Assembly: GCA_029777935.1 (NCBI GenBank)
Contig: JAKORH010000038.1
Coordinates: forward strand, 1-43,329
Length of the DNA: 43,329 nucleotides
Source: Pseudomonadota bacterium
GTDB taxonomy: Bacteria; Pseudomonadota; Gammaproteobacteria; Burkholderiales; Burkholderiaceae
Reading direction: 5' to 3'
Made by a program: the position numbers and the translations under genes. Below the pieces are notes generated by a model. The model had not been told where the DNA came from. It made no database searches and saw only the letters and a list, made by a program, of their open reading frames with translations. Below are positions 25,594-34,833 of this stretch, one piece after another (the first letter of the stretch is position 1; each line of letters starts with the position of its first letter).

Positions 25594-26078
25594 TCCTTCA
25601 GCAACTCCCTGATCTGCTTCTCGTACGTCGCCTCGTAGCCGTCCTTGTAGCCGAGGTGGACGTAGCGCACGCGGCCGTCGCGGTCGATCAACAGCGTCGA
25701 CGGCATCGTGCCGAGGTCGTACAGTCGGCTCACCTTCTTGTCGGTGTCGAGCAGCACCGGGAACTTCAGCCCAAGCTTGGTCGACACGCCGGCTGCGTTG
25801 CGTGCGTCATCGTCGATGTTCACGCCCAGCAGAGTGAACCCGGCCGCGCGATACTTCTCGTAGAGGCGGTTCAGGTGCGGCATCTCCTGCCGGCACGGGC
25901 CGCACCATGTGGCCCAGAAGTTCAGCAGCACGACGCGCCCGCGCTGCTCCTGCAGCCGCAGGTTCGGCCCGTCGAGCGTGCGCAGCGTGAAATCCGGCGC
26001 GCTGCGATCGGGGTTGACGGCCGCCGCGGCCGTGCCCAACATCGCGGCCAACGCCAGCACCAGCAGGATCCTGTGCAT
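25590..26078 (-). CDS. TlpA/ResA-like periplasmic thioredoxin
   Basis: A 162-residue exported thiol-disulfide protein. Signal MHRILLVLALAAMLGTAAA, then a thioredoxin fold with WCGPC (Cys59, Cys62), the peroxiredoxin-like insert (FTLLGVNIDDD) and cis-Pro in TMPST. Such proteins reduce apocytochrome c haem-binding cysteines or other envelope disulfides. Within this cluster likely targets are the CxxCH and CX4CH cytochromes and the CGC tail of the DUF4266 lipoprotein. It begins 13 bp after the barrel gene. Confidence 0.93.
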   Translation of the reverse strand: MHRILLVLALAAMLGTAAAAVNPDRSAPDFTLRTLDGPNLRLQEQRGRVVLLNFWATWCGPCRQEMPHLNRLYEKYRAAGFTLLGVNIDDDARNAAGVSTKLGLKFPVLLDTDKKVSRLYDLGTMPSTLLIDRDGRVRYVHLGYKDGYEATYEKQIRELLKE

Positions 26079-26091
26079 CGTCTCCGCCCCG

Positions 26092-26757
26092 TCAGAAGAA
26101 GAAGGTGAGCCCGGCGGTCAGCTCGAGGTTCTGCGTGTTGCGCCGCTTGCCGAGGATGTCGAGCGAATACACGTGGTCGCGCATGTCGACCTGCAGCGCG
26201 GCCCAGTCGCGCATGAACATGCGCCAGCCGAGGCCGAAGTTGAACGTCTGCCGGCGCTGCTCGAGGAACTTCGTGCTGCCGATGCCGCCGATCAGGTAAA
26301 GCGCCGTGGCCTTGGCCGTATTGCGGCCGATGAAGACCTCGCCCGGCAGCACGTTGTACCCGGCCGAGAGGTTGTAGTAGGTCAAGCGCTGCTTCTCGCT
26401 CGGGAAGATGCCGGCCGGCAGAATCAGGCGGAAATCCTGGTCACTGACCTGCGTCGTCGCGTAGGCCGCCTCGACGAATACGTCTTCGGTCACGTGATAG
26501 CCGAGCCGCAGGCCGCCGACGAGGCTGGCGCCGAAGTTCTGCGTGCTGTAGGTGCCGACGAAGGCCCCCAGCTCGATGTCGTTAGACGGAATGCGCGGCA
26601 CGCGGATCTGGCGCCGGTCGACCTGCGGCTCGATCGGTTGCTGTGCCGTGGGCTGCTGCGCCGTAGGCTGCTGTGCGGGGGGTTGCTGCGCGCCGGCGAG
26701 CGGTGCTGCGCCCAACGCCAGCATCAGCCACGCGAACGCGATTGTTCTTGTCTGCAT
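26092..26757 (-). CDS. outer-membrane beta-barrel protein (myxobacterial-type OMP domain)
   Basis: A 221-residue protein. The signal ends at AGAQ, followed by a Gln/Pro repeat linker (residues about 24-43), and then a small barrel: IELGAFVGTYSTQNFGASLV, GLRLGYHVTEDVFVEAAYA, ATALYLIGGIGSTKF, GLGWRMFMRDWAALQVDMRD, ending in LTAGLTFFF. This matches the barrel domain first described in myxobacteria and related species (TIGR04565-like), to which I assign it by pattern only. It is probably a structural OM partner for the periplasmic TPR proteins. It lies 18 bp after the SH3-barrel gene. Confidence 0.78.
   Translation of the reverse strand: MQTRTIAFAWLMLALGAAPLAGAQQPPAQQPTAQQPTAQQPIEPQVDRRQIRVPRIPSNDIELGAFVGTYSTQNFGASLVGGLRLGYHVTEDVFVEAAYATTQVSDQDFRLILPAGIFPSEKQRLTYYNLSAGYNVLPGEVFIGRNTAKATALYLIGGIGSTKFLEQRRQTFNFGLGWRMFMRDWAALQVDMRDHVYSLDILGKRRNTQNLELTAGLTFFF
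26636..26690 (-). repeat. 15-bp coding tandem repeat (TAQQP units)
   Basis: Three to four imperfect 15-bp units encode a QQP/TAQQP linker between the signal peptide and barrel of the OMP. The copy number may vary between strains. Confidence 0.7.
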
Positions 26758-26775
26758 GTGTCGCTCGTCAATTCG

Positions 26776-27522
26776 CTAGAAGAAGAACGAAAGGCCGGCC
26801 GTGATGGCGCGGTACTCGCTGCTGCGCCGGTCGGACAGGAACGCCGTGTACAGCGTGTAGTCGACGCGCGCGACGAAGCGCTCGGTCAGGTAGAACTTCG
26901 CGCCGACGCTCGCGTTGGCGAGCTTGGCGTCGGTGGTGGTCGCGCCGACCAGGCTCGCATTCGGGATGTTCTTGAACTTGCCGACGCCGACGCCGGCGAA
27001 TGGCGACAGCCGCCGATCCGCGAACGGCTCGGCAAGCAGGTTCAGGTGCCAGAAGTCGGTGCCGGAGAACAGCCCCTGCACCTGCCCTGCCGTCGCCTCG
27101 ACTGCGATCGTGTCCGCGAGCTTGTAGGCGGTCCAGACCTTCAGCATCGGCTCCGACTTGAAGTGCCCCCATGCGGCCCCGAATTCGAGCCGCCGGTGCA
27201 GGTAGTCGTCGAGCGCGATATCGCGGAACGTCCTCCTGCCTCCCGCCTCGGTCAGCGTGGACTCGAGCTGCTGGCGCTGCACCCAGCCGACCTTGCCGTT
27301 CTCGGTACGCACGCGGTACCAGTCGGTGTGACGCAGCTCGATCACGATCCACTCGTGCCGTGCGGCGACATTGAAGATCGGATAGCCGCGCCCCGGTCCG
27401 GTGCGCATCTCGATGTATGGATCGGCGATCTGCACCCTCTCGGTGTCGGCCGCGAGCGCCGACTGGCACGCGAGCGCGAGCCAGAGGGCGGCGAGCCAGG
27501 CGAACCATGGCGGTTGGCTCAT
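26776..27522 (-). CDS. SH3-domain plus outer-membrane barrel protein
   Basis: A 248-residue exported protein: signal (MSQPPWFAWLAALWLALACQ...ALAAD), a bacterial SH3 domain at about 28-92 (YIEMRTGPGRGYPIFNVAAR; WYRVRTENGKVGWVQRQQLE), and then a C-terminal barrel-like domain (SPFAGVGVGKFKN; ASVGAKFYLTERFVARVDYT) ending AGLSFFF. The SH3 domain could bind peptidoglycan or a partner peptide, tying the barrel to the wall. It overlaps the cytochrome gene by 4 bases. It looks like a paralogue of the next barrel protein with an added SH3 domain. Confidence 0.8.
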   Translation of the reverse strand: MSQPPWFAWLAALWLALACQSALAADTERVQIADPYIEMRTGPGRGYPIFNVAARHEWIVIELRHTDWYRVRTENGKVGWVQRQQLESTLTEAGGRRTFRDIALDDYLHRRLEFGAAWGHFKSEPMLKVWTAYKLADTIAVEATAGQVQGLFSGTDFWHLNLLAEPFADRRLSPFAGVGVGKFKNIPNASLVGATTTDAKLANASVGAKFYLTERFVARVDYTLYTAFLSDRRSSEYRAITAGLSFFF

Positions 27523-28142
27523 TCGGTGTTGCACGTTCCGGCTTTCGGATCGGGCGGCGTGAACATGGCGCTCGACGCCGTGCTGAATTCGTCCTGGCCT
27601 TGCGGCATCGGATGGCTGATCCAGTACTCGATCAGCTTGACGTTGGGGTCCTGCTCGCTGGTGAAGATCAGCCCGCCGCCATGCAGTACGCCGAGCACCA
27701 GCGGCTTGACCAACAGGCGGCTCTGCAGCGGCGAACTGAAGATGACTTCGCCCTGCGCCGAGTAGTAGTTCCTGTACATGTCGGTGGCGCGGATCGCGTC
27801 CGGCGTGTTGCCCGGATCGCTGGTGTCGACCGCCGCCGCCGACGGAATCACGCGAAATGCGCCGCCGGTGCCGCTGGTGTTGTCGTGGCAGCCCGATCCG
27901 GCGCATGAGTTCGTCGCGACGACGCCGTTCAGGTTCGTCTGCAATTGCGCGATGAAGATCGGGAACACGCAGCGCTGGAAGTAGACGAACGACAGCTTCT
28001 GGCCGCCGGTGACCGGCGGGTTGCTCACCAGCGGCGGATTGCCGAGCGGATTGCCGGAGCCTCCGCAGGCGGCGGCGGCGATCGCCGCCGTCGCGGCGAT
28101 CGCCGACGCACGAATGCCGCGAAACATTGCCGCACGCATCAT
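27519..28142 (-). CDS. small c-type cytochrome lipoprotein with a CX4CH haem motif
   Basis: A 207-residue lipoprotein: lipobox Cys26 (IAAAAC), then a cytochrome-like domain with Cys80-AGSG-Cys85-His86, a haem c site with four residues between the cysteines rather than two. Later blocks (NYYSAQGEVIFSSPLQSRLL; HGGGLIFTSEQDPNVKLIEYWI) parallel the C-terminal cytochrome domain of the neighbouring 994-residue protein. It would carry electrons on the periplasmic face of a membrane. The start at 28142 overlaps the upstream stop; a Met four codons earlier with AAGGA is an alternative. Confidence 0.78.
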   Translation of the reverse strand: MMRAAMFRGIRASAIAATAAIAAAACGGSGNPLGNPPLVSNPPVTGGQKLSFVYFQRCVFPIFIAQLQTNLNGVVATNSCAGSGCHDNTSGTGGAFRVIPSAAAVDTSDPGNTPDAIRATDMYRNYYSAQGEVIFSSPLQSRLLVKPLVLGVLHGGGLIFTSEQDPNVKLIEYWISHPMPQGQDEFSTASSAMFTPPDPKAGTCNTE

Positions 28143-31123
28143 GGAGTCGGGCATCCTGTCCTTATCCAGTTGGCGATCGCCGTGTAGTCGCTGCTGCCGA
28201 CCGGCAGCACCGCTGTCGTCTGGCCGGTCGCGCCGGCCGGATGCGGGATCGTCGACGGCTTCGATAGCAGGTAGTTCGACGCCGGATTGCAGGTGTCCGA
28301 GATCATCGTCAGCGTGACGTTGAAGTCGCCGTCCGGATCGCCGGCGAGCACGAAGCGGTTGTCGCGGAACGACGTTCCGGTTCCGCCGCTGCCCTGCGGC
28401 TGATGGCACGACGCGCAGGTCGACTGCAGGATCGGGAAGACCTGCGCGGTGAACGTGTCCTCGCTCAGCGTCGTGACCGTGCGCACGCCGCCGGTGGCGT
28501 TGAACGGATCGTTGTAGTACTGGCCGCCCATGTCGACCCACTCGGCCAGCAGGCGCTTCTCCGCCGCGTTCAGCATCGTCGCGTGATTGGGCGCCGACGC
28601 CGGCGGATTGGGATGCGCGGTCTGCGCAGCCGCGCTCGACTTCAGCGTTTCGCCGAACATGATGTCGATCACCCGGCTCTTGCGCGACAGGCCGATCGCT
28701 TCGCCCTCGCTGGCCGCGGTATCGACCAGCGCCGGCTGGCGCTGCAGGACCGGCACGCCGTCCTCGATCTGCGTCACCGGCTGGCCGTTCGCGTCCAGCA
28801 GGGGCTTGCCGACCATCAGGCTCTCGTAGGAGGCCATGCGACCGGTCCCCGCGATCGTCGCCCGCAGGTCGAGCCTGGCTGGATCGCTGTGGCAGCCGAT
28901 GCAGGTGTTGGCGCCGCGATCGCGCGTCCACAGCGGCTGAATCTGGTCCGGGTAGTTGATGATGCCGTTGACCGGCGCCGGCGTCGCCAGGTCATCCGCC
29001 GGGTTCGGATTGCCCGCGTAGCGCAGCGAGATCGACGCGCGCGCCGTGACGCCGGCCTTGCTCGTGTCGGCCCACACATCCGAGTAGACCGGATCGGCCG
29101 TGAGGTTCAGCGCCGTCGGATCGAGCCGCGTGCGCGTCGCGGCCATCGTTTCGCCGGACTGATGCGCGGCCGCCATCGCGGTCTTGATTCCGGCCGGCGT
29201 TGCGTTGACGACGGCACCTGAGTTCAGCGCGCCGCCGCGGCGCGGGCTGTGGCAACCGTCACACGTGCGGCGTTCGCCCGGTCGCGCCTGGATCCAGTTC
29301 GTGTGCGCCTGGAAGGAACGGCCCTTGGCGTCGATCACTTCGAGACCGAGCGGAGTGTCGGCCGGGATCAACAGCTTGAACGAGCCGTCCGGCTCGATCG
29401 GCGCGTAGCCCAGGATCTGCTTCTGCTCGAAGTCGGTGGCGCCGATCACCGTGCGCAGGCCCATCGTGCTCGACGGCGGCGCGACCGCACGCGTGGCGCG
29501 GATGAAGCGCCCCGGCGCGCACAGATACGCCGGATTCGCCGGATCCTTGATCTTCACGAGGTCGGCGACCTGCGCGCGCGTGTCGTTCGGATCGCTCGGT
29601 GCCGTCTTTGCGATCGCCGTCGTGCAGCCGGGCTGCAGGTCAGCCGCGCTCAGCGCCGGATCGCCCATGCGGCCCAGGCCGTCAGTGTCATAGACGCTGC
29701 GCACCTCGATCAGCGCGAGTCCCTGCTGCGCCAGAGTCGCGTCGACCGCGGTCGGATCGGTCGCGTTGGGCTCGGCGCGAGCCTGGATCGCGACCGGATC
29801 CTTGTACATGAAGCCCTTCGGCGGCGCGGCAACGATCAGAAACGTCTGCTGCGCCGGATCGAACATGTAGATCGCGTACGAAGGCGGCACGTTGTCCTGC
29901 AGCGGGTCGGCCTGCAGTTGCGCGTCGGTGCGGTTCGTGTCGTTCAGGCGCGCGATCTCGTCGGCGGTCAGCGTCGCGCACGAGACCACGACGCCATTGC
30001 GCGAGACTTCGCACGGCGCATAGGCCAGCAGCACGCGATCGGTGCCGTCCCACAGCGGATACGGCGACGTGATGCGCCCGTATTGCGACAGCCCGCGCTC
30101 GATGTTCAGCGTCTGCGCGGTCGCCTGTTTCTGTCCGCCCTGCGCCGGCACCGACGCGTTGGCCGGGGTGTTCTGCTCGGAGTAGTTGGCCGCGTCGACG
30201 AACACCAGCGCGCCTCCCTCGTGCGTGCGCGACAGCGGCATCAGGTCCGACGCGACGAAACCGTTGTACTTGCCGGCCGGGTCCATGTCGCGCGGGTGCA
30301 GGAAGCTGTTGCCTTCGCTGTGCGCGCCGTACAGCACGAACAGGTCGGTGCCGTCTGGCTTGACGCGGAAGATCTTGAAGTGGTTGCGGCCGGCGACGTG
30401 ATCCCAGCGCGAGAACATGATGTCGCCGTTCGGCCGCACGGTCGGATTGCGGTCGTGGCTCTGGTTGAACGAGATCTGCTGGATGGTTCCGCCGTTGGCG
30501 TCCATCGTGTGCAGGTTGAACACGCGCTCACGTTCGTACTCGTCGAGCGCGAAGTACGTGCGTCCGAGCGCCTGCATCGACTTGGACTTGGTCTGCCGGT
30601 TGGACGAGAACACGAAGCCGCGGCCGGCCGGCAGATACGCCGGGCTCACGTCGTCATCGCCGGTCGAACTGGTGATCCGGCGCAGCGTGCCGGCAGTCAG
30701 GCCGCCGGTGCTCATGTCGTATTCCCAGATGTTCCAGCGGCCCGTGCAGGCCGGCTGGCCGCCGATCGTCGACGTGTTCGACGTCGGGCAGCGCAGGGCG
30801 AACACGATCTTCTTGCCGTCGTACGACACCGCCGGTCCCGATGCGTCGCCCTGCCCCTGCGTGATCGACGCGGTGATGTTGTGCTCGAGCGCGCTCGGCG
30901 ACGACTTGTCGCGGATCATCAGGTCGCCGCCCGGCGCGGTCGGCGCGCCGTTGGTGGGATTCATGCCGATCGTGTTGACGCGCATCGCGTACGCGATCGC
31001 GACGTCGCCGGCCGCTGTGACCGTCCCCGTGTCGCTCGACGAGCCCTTGCAGCCGGCCAAGGCAACGCCAGCCGCCAGCGCGATCAACGTGCCGTAATTG
31101 CCGAAGCGTTCAAGAAGTCCCAT
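28139..31123 (-). CDS. HzsA-related three-haem lipoprotein
   Basis: A 994-residue lipoprotein (signal to LAAGVALAGC). The N-terminal 400 residues form a beta-propeller-like region of TolB/WD type (GPAVSYDGKKIVFAL; RNPTVRPNGDIMFSRWDHVA). The middle contains the block SFQAHTNWIQARPGERRTCDGCH seen in the hydrazine-synthase alpha-related family. Three CxxCH sites bind haem c: Cys621-His625, Cys741-His745 and Cys903-His907. It lacks any partner for hydrazine synthesis here, so a redox/electron-transfer role in the envelope is more likely. An AGGAGG site precedes the start, 28 bp after apbE. Confidence 0.82.
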   Translation of the reverse strand: MGLLERFGNYGTLIALAAGVALAGCKGSSSDTGTVTAAGDVAIAYAMRVNTIGMNPTNGAPTAPGGDLMIRDKSSPSALEHNITASITQGQGDASGPAVSYDGKKIVFALRCPTSNTSTIGGQPACTGRWNIWEYDMSTGGLTAGTLRRITSSTGDDDVSPAYLPAGRGFVFSSNRQTKSKSMQALGRTYFALDEYERERVFNLHTMDANGGTIQQISFNQSHDRNPTVRPNGDIMFSRWDHVAGRNHFKIFRVKPDGTDLFVLYGAHSEGNSFLHPRDMDPAGKYNGFVASDLMPLSRTHEGGALVFVDAANYSEQNTPANASVPAQGGQKQATAQTLNIERGLSQYGRITSPYPLWDGTDRVLLAYAPCEVSRNGVVVSCATLTADEIARLNDTNRTDAQLQADPLQDNVPPSYAIYMFDPAQQTFLIVAAPPKGFMYKDPVAIQARAEPNATDPTAVDATLAQQGLALIEVRSVYDTDGLGRMGDPALSAADLQPGCTTAIAKTAPSDPNDTRAQVADLVKIKDPANPAYLCAPGRFIRATRAVAPPSSTMGLRTVIGATDFEQKQILGYAPIEPDGSFKLLIPADTPLGLEVIDAKGRSFQAHTNWIQARPGERRTCDGCHSPRRGGALNSGAVVNATPAGIKTAMAAAHQSGETMAATRTRLDPTALNLTADPVYSDVWADTSKAGVTARASISLRYAGNPNPADDLATPAPVNGIINYPDQIQPLWTRDRGANTCIGCHSDPARLDLRATIAGTGRMASYESLMVGKPLLDANGQPVTQIEDGVPVLQRQPALVDTAASEGEAIGLSRKSRVIDIMFGETLKSSAAAQTAHPNPPASAPNHATMLNAAEKRLLAEWVDMGGQYYNDPFNATGGVRTVTTLSEDTFTAQVFPILQSTCASCHQPQGSGGTGTSFRDNRFVLAGDPDGDFNVTLTMISDTCNPASNYLLSKPSTIPHPAGATGQTTAVLPVGSSDYTAIANWIRTGCPTP

Positions 31124-31151
31124 CACTGCCTCCTGAAGCGTCCCGGTCTTG

Positions 31152-32162
31152 TCACTGCCGAGTTGGGTTGGCTCCGGCCACCAGGCCGGAGGAAGAATGC
31201 AGGCGGCCCTCCGCGTCGACGACCACTGCATCGACGCCGGGCAGGGACTCGACCAGCCGCAGCCCGCGCTGCGCGCCGAGCACGAACACCGTCTTCGACA
31301 GCGCCTCGCTGGTCAACCCGTCGGGCGCGACGATCGTCACGCTGCGCACGTCGCGCGGCGAGCGGCCGGTCGCCGGATCGATCAGGTGGTGATGCCGCAC
31401 GCCGTCCAGATCGAAGCAGCGCTCGTAGTCGCCCGAGGTCGAGATCGCGGTGTCCTCGAGCGGCAGCAGCGCGATCACTTCGCCCTCGCGGCGCGGATCG
31501 CGTATGCCGATCATCCAGGGGCGGCCGCGCCGGTCGCCGACGATCCGGCTGTCGCCGCCTGCCGTCACGATCCCGTGCGCGATGCCGTGTTCGCGCAGGA
31601 TCGCCGCGCCGCGGTCGACCGCGTATCCCTTGGCAAAGCCGCCGAGATCGATGCGCATGCCGACGCGCGCGAAGCGCACGCTGCGCGCCTGCGGGTCCAG
31701 GATCAGGTTGTGATAGCCGATCGCCGCACGCGCGACTTCGATCTGCGCGTCGCTCGGCCTGATTCCGCGCCGGTAGTCGTACAGCTGCCCGACCGCGGCG
31801 TACGTGATATCGAAGGCGCCGCCGGAGAATTGAGAGAACTCGATCGCTCGCGCCAGCAGCGTGAAGAGTTCTCCGCTCAGTTGCACCGGGCCCGCGGCCG
31901 CCTCGCGATTGATGCGCGACAACTCGGAAGCCGGCTTGTACGGACTCATGCCTGCGTCGATGCGATGCATCTCCCGCATCACGGCGTCGATCGCGGCGCG
32001 CGCTGCCGAGCGCTCGTCGCTCCACAGCTCGACGCGAATCGCCGTGCCCATGATCGCTTCGTCGCGGCTCACCCACTCGCCGCGCCGCGTGCCGAACAGG
32101 CGCGCGCGCCACGAGGCGCGCGCCGGCGTCGTCGACTGCATCGGATTGCCGCTAATTTGCAT
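31152..32162 (-). CDS. apbE: FAD:protein FMN transferase
   Basis: A 336-residue ApbE enzyme, which attaches FMN covalently to a Thr of a target flavoprotein using FAD and Mg2+. Conserved blocks are MGTAIRVEL (38-46), GGAFDIT (114-120), IDLGGFAKGYAVD (171-183), AGGDSR (201-206), SGDYER and HHLIDPATG. Most ApbE proteins are exported, yet no signal peptide or lipobox is visible; the same frame upstream has no start codon before a stop. Either the product works in the cytosol or the start is not canonical. It is the first gene of the 17-gene train. Confidence 0.9.
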   Translation of the reverse strand: MQISGNPMQSTTPARASWRARLFGTRRGEWVSRDEAIMGTAIRVELWSDERSAARAAIDAVMREMHRIDAGMSPYKPASELSRINREAAAGPVQLSGELFTLLARAIEFSQFSGGAFDITYAAVGQLYDYRRGIRPSDAQIEVARAAIGYHNLILDPQARSVRFARVGMRIDLGGFAKGYAVDRGAAILREHGIAHGIVTAGGDSRIVGDRRGRPWMIGIRDPRREGEVIALLPLEDTAISTSGDYERCFDLDGVRHHHLIDPATGRSPRDVRSVTIVAPDGLTSEALSKTVFVLGAQRGLRLVESLPGVDAVVVDAEGRLHSSSGLVAGANPTRQ

Positions 32163-32505
32163 TCGCTTTTCTTCGACGCAGGAATCCCCGGCGCGGGCGG
32201 TGCGGCCGCCCAGGCCGTTCGGAACCTTGCCTCCGGATTGTTTCGATTGACGGCAGAAGAGCCTGTGCGCGCTTTATAGCGGCGGGATCAAATGAATTGC
32301 GGGGCGCCGCTCCTTCGTTTTGGGTCGTCCGTTCAAGTGCAGCGCAGTGCTCACTCGCGCGCGAATCACATCAGCCAGTGGCTTCGCACGTCGGGATGAT
32401 GCGTGCACGCGATAGCGGCGCTGCATCGTCCGCAGCGTGCATCGCCGCGCGACGGATGAAGCGCGCGCGAAGCCGTTCGACTGAGGCGCGGCGAGGCGCG
32501 CTCGA
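32163..32505 (-). other. intergenic region upstream of the cluster, probable promoter zone
   Basis: 343 bp without a gene. It should carry the promoter of the long minus-strand train. A TATAAA hexamer (minus strand, 32273-32278) in AT-richer surroundings could be a -10 element, but no -35 at standard spacing is convincing. A GGAGG (near 32231) has no start codon at usable distance. I see no operator-like palindrome. Confidence 0.35.
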
Positions 32506-33810
32506 TCAGCTTGCCGCGAAGATTTCGTCGAGCGGCCGCGCGATCCACTCCGCGCGCAAGCCGGCATCGAGCCAGCGGCCGAGCCCTTCGGCGTCGCCCC
32601 GCGCGAGGGAGTTGGCGGGATCGACCGCGAAGAAGCGAAACGCCGCAACGAGGGTCGTGCGCGCCGGATTGCACGACAGCAACCAGCTTCCGCCGTGCGC
32701 ACCGGCCAGGAGCGACACGTAGCCGAGCCCTTCGAGCGCGAGCAGCGTGCGCTCGGTGTCGTCCTCCGTGGTGCGCACCGCGCGCGCCAGCAGCGCCAAT
32801 GGCACGCGGCCGTCGTCATCGCCGCGACGGCGCGCGCCCAGAAGGTGCCGCAGCAGTGCCGCGGCGGTGACGAACGCATCACCGGCGCGCGTGGTATCGG
32901 CCAGGCGCGTGGCGCGCAGCATCGGCAGCGTCGCGACGATCGCGGCCCCGAACAGGATCACCGCCCACGACAGGTAGACCCACATCAGGAACAGCGGCAG
33001 CACCGCGAACGCGCCGTAGATGCCCGCGGCCGTTCCGGTGCGGATGTACCACGCGAATCCGGCGCGCATCAGTTCCCCCAGAACCGCGGCCACCAGCGAG
33101 CCGACGGCGGCGTCGCTCCATTTCACCTTGCGGTTCGGCACGACCACGTACGCGGCGGCGACCGCGGTCACGCCGAGCACGAACGGCGTGTACTCGAGGA
33201 CGGTGAGCAGCGTCGCGGGCAGGCGCGCGCTCCAGCCTGCCGTCGACGACACGACGTACGATGCAGCGCTCAGGCTCGCGCCGATCGCGAGCGGCCCGAG
33301 CGTCAGCAGGCTCCAGTACAGCAGCACGCGCTGCACGAGCGGCCGCCGTCGCGGCACGCGCCAGATGTCGTTGAACACGTGGTCGACGGTCAGTACCGTC
33401 GACAGCGCGGTGAACAACAGCGCGAGCAGGCCGAACGCCGTGAGCCGCCCCGCCTTCGCCGCGAATTCGTTCAGGTAGCGCAGGATCAGCGGCGCGTACT
33501 GTTCCGGCAGCAGCCCATGCAGCAGGTTCTTCTCCAGCGACACCCGGAACTGTTCGAACAGCGGAAACGCGGTGAACAGCGACAGCGCCACCGCCAGCAG
33601 CGGCACGATCGACAGCACGGTCGTGAAGGTCAGCGCGCCGGCGACCTGCGCCAGCCGCACCTCGCGCGCGCGGCGCAGCGCGAAGCGCAGCACTTCCCGC
33701 GTGCGCGCCAGATGCGGCCCGAAGCGCTGCGGCCAACGGTCGACGCGCAGCAACGCCCTGGCCGATTCCACCAGCGTGGCCTGCGCGCGGACCAGGAGCG
33801 TCGATGCCAT
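32506..33810 (-). CDS. YihY/UPF0761-family inner-membrane protein
   Basis: A 434-residue protein with six membrane segments between about residues 55 and 300: VAGALTFTTVLSIVPLLAVALS, LTAFGLLALLFTALSTVLTV, VLLYWSLLTLGPLAIGASLSA and YGAFAVLPLFLMWVYLSWAVILFG. This is the YihY family, formerly misnamed ribonuclease BN. The C-terminal 130 residues form a cytosolic winged-helix-like extension (LLRHLLGARRRG; TERTLLALEGLGYVSLL), common in beta-proteobacterial members. Function is unknown. The start follows AGGAA and lies 25 bp from the divergent wrbA. Confidence 0.88.
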   Translation of the reverse strand: MASTLLVRAQATLVESARALLRVDRWPQRFGPHLARTREVLRFALRRAREVRLAQVAGALTFTTVLSIVPLLAVALSLFTAFPLFEQFRVSLEKNLLHGLLPEQYAPLILRYLNEFAAKAGRLTAFGLLALLFTALSTVLTVDHVFNDIWRVPRRRPLVQRVLLYWSLLTLGPLAIGASLSAASYVVSSTAGWSARLPATLLTVLEYTPFVLGVTAVAAAYVVVPNRKVKWSDAAVGSLVAAVLGELMRAGFAWYIRTGTAAGIYGAFAVLPLFLMWVYLSWAVILFGAAIVATLPMLRATRLADTTRAGDAFVTAAALLRHLLGARRRGDDDGRVPLALLARAVRTTEDDTERTLLALEGLGYVSLLAGAHGGSWLLSCNPARTTLVAAFRFFAVDPANSLARGDAEGLGRWLDAGLRAEWIARPLDEIFAAS

Positions 33811-33826
33811 GCCGTTCCTGTGATAA

Positions 33827-34829
<1,003 letters not shown>

Positions 34830-34833
<4 letters not shown>

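Noticed and set aside
26636..26690. Short tandem repeats considered as a CRISPR-like array
   Set aside because: Units are 15 bp, coding, without spacers, and encode a linker; no cas genes are present.
28139..31123. Hydrazine synthesis or anammox function
   Set aside because: Only family-level resemblance of one protein; none of the partner subunits or dehydrogenases are present.
32273..32278. TATAAA as a definite promoter for the 17-gene cluster
   Set aside because: No -35 hexamer at 16-18 bp spacing; kept only as a possibility in the intergenic entry.
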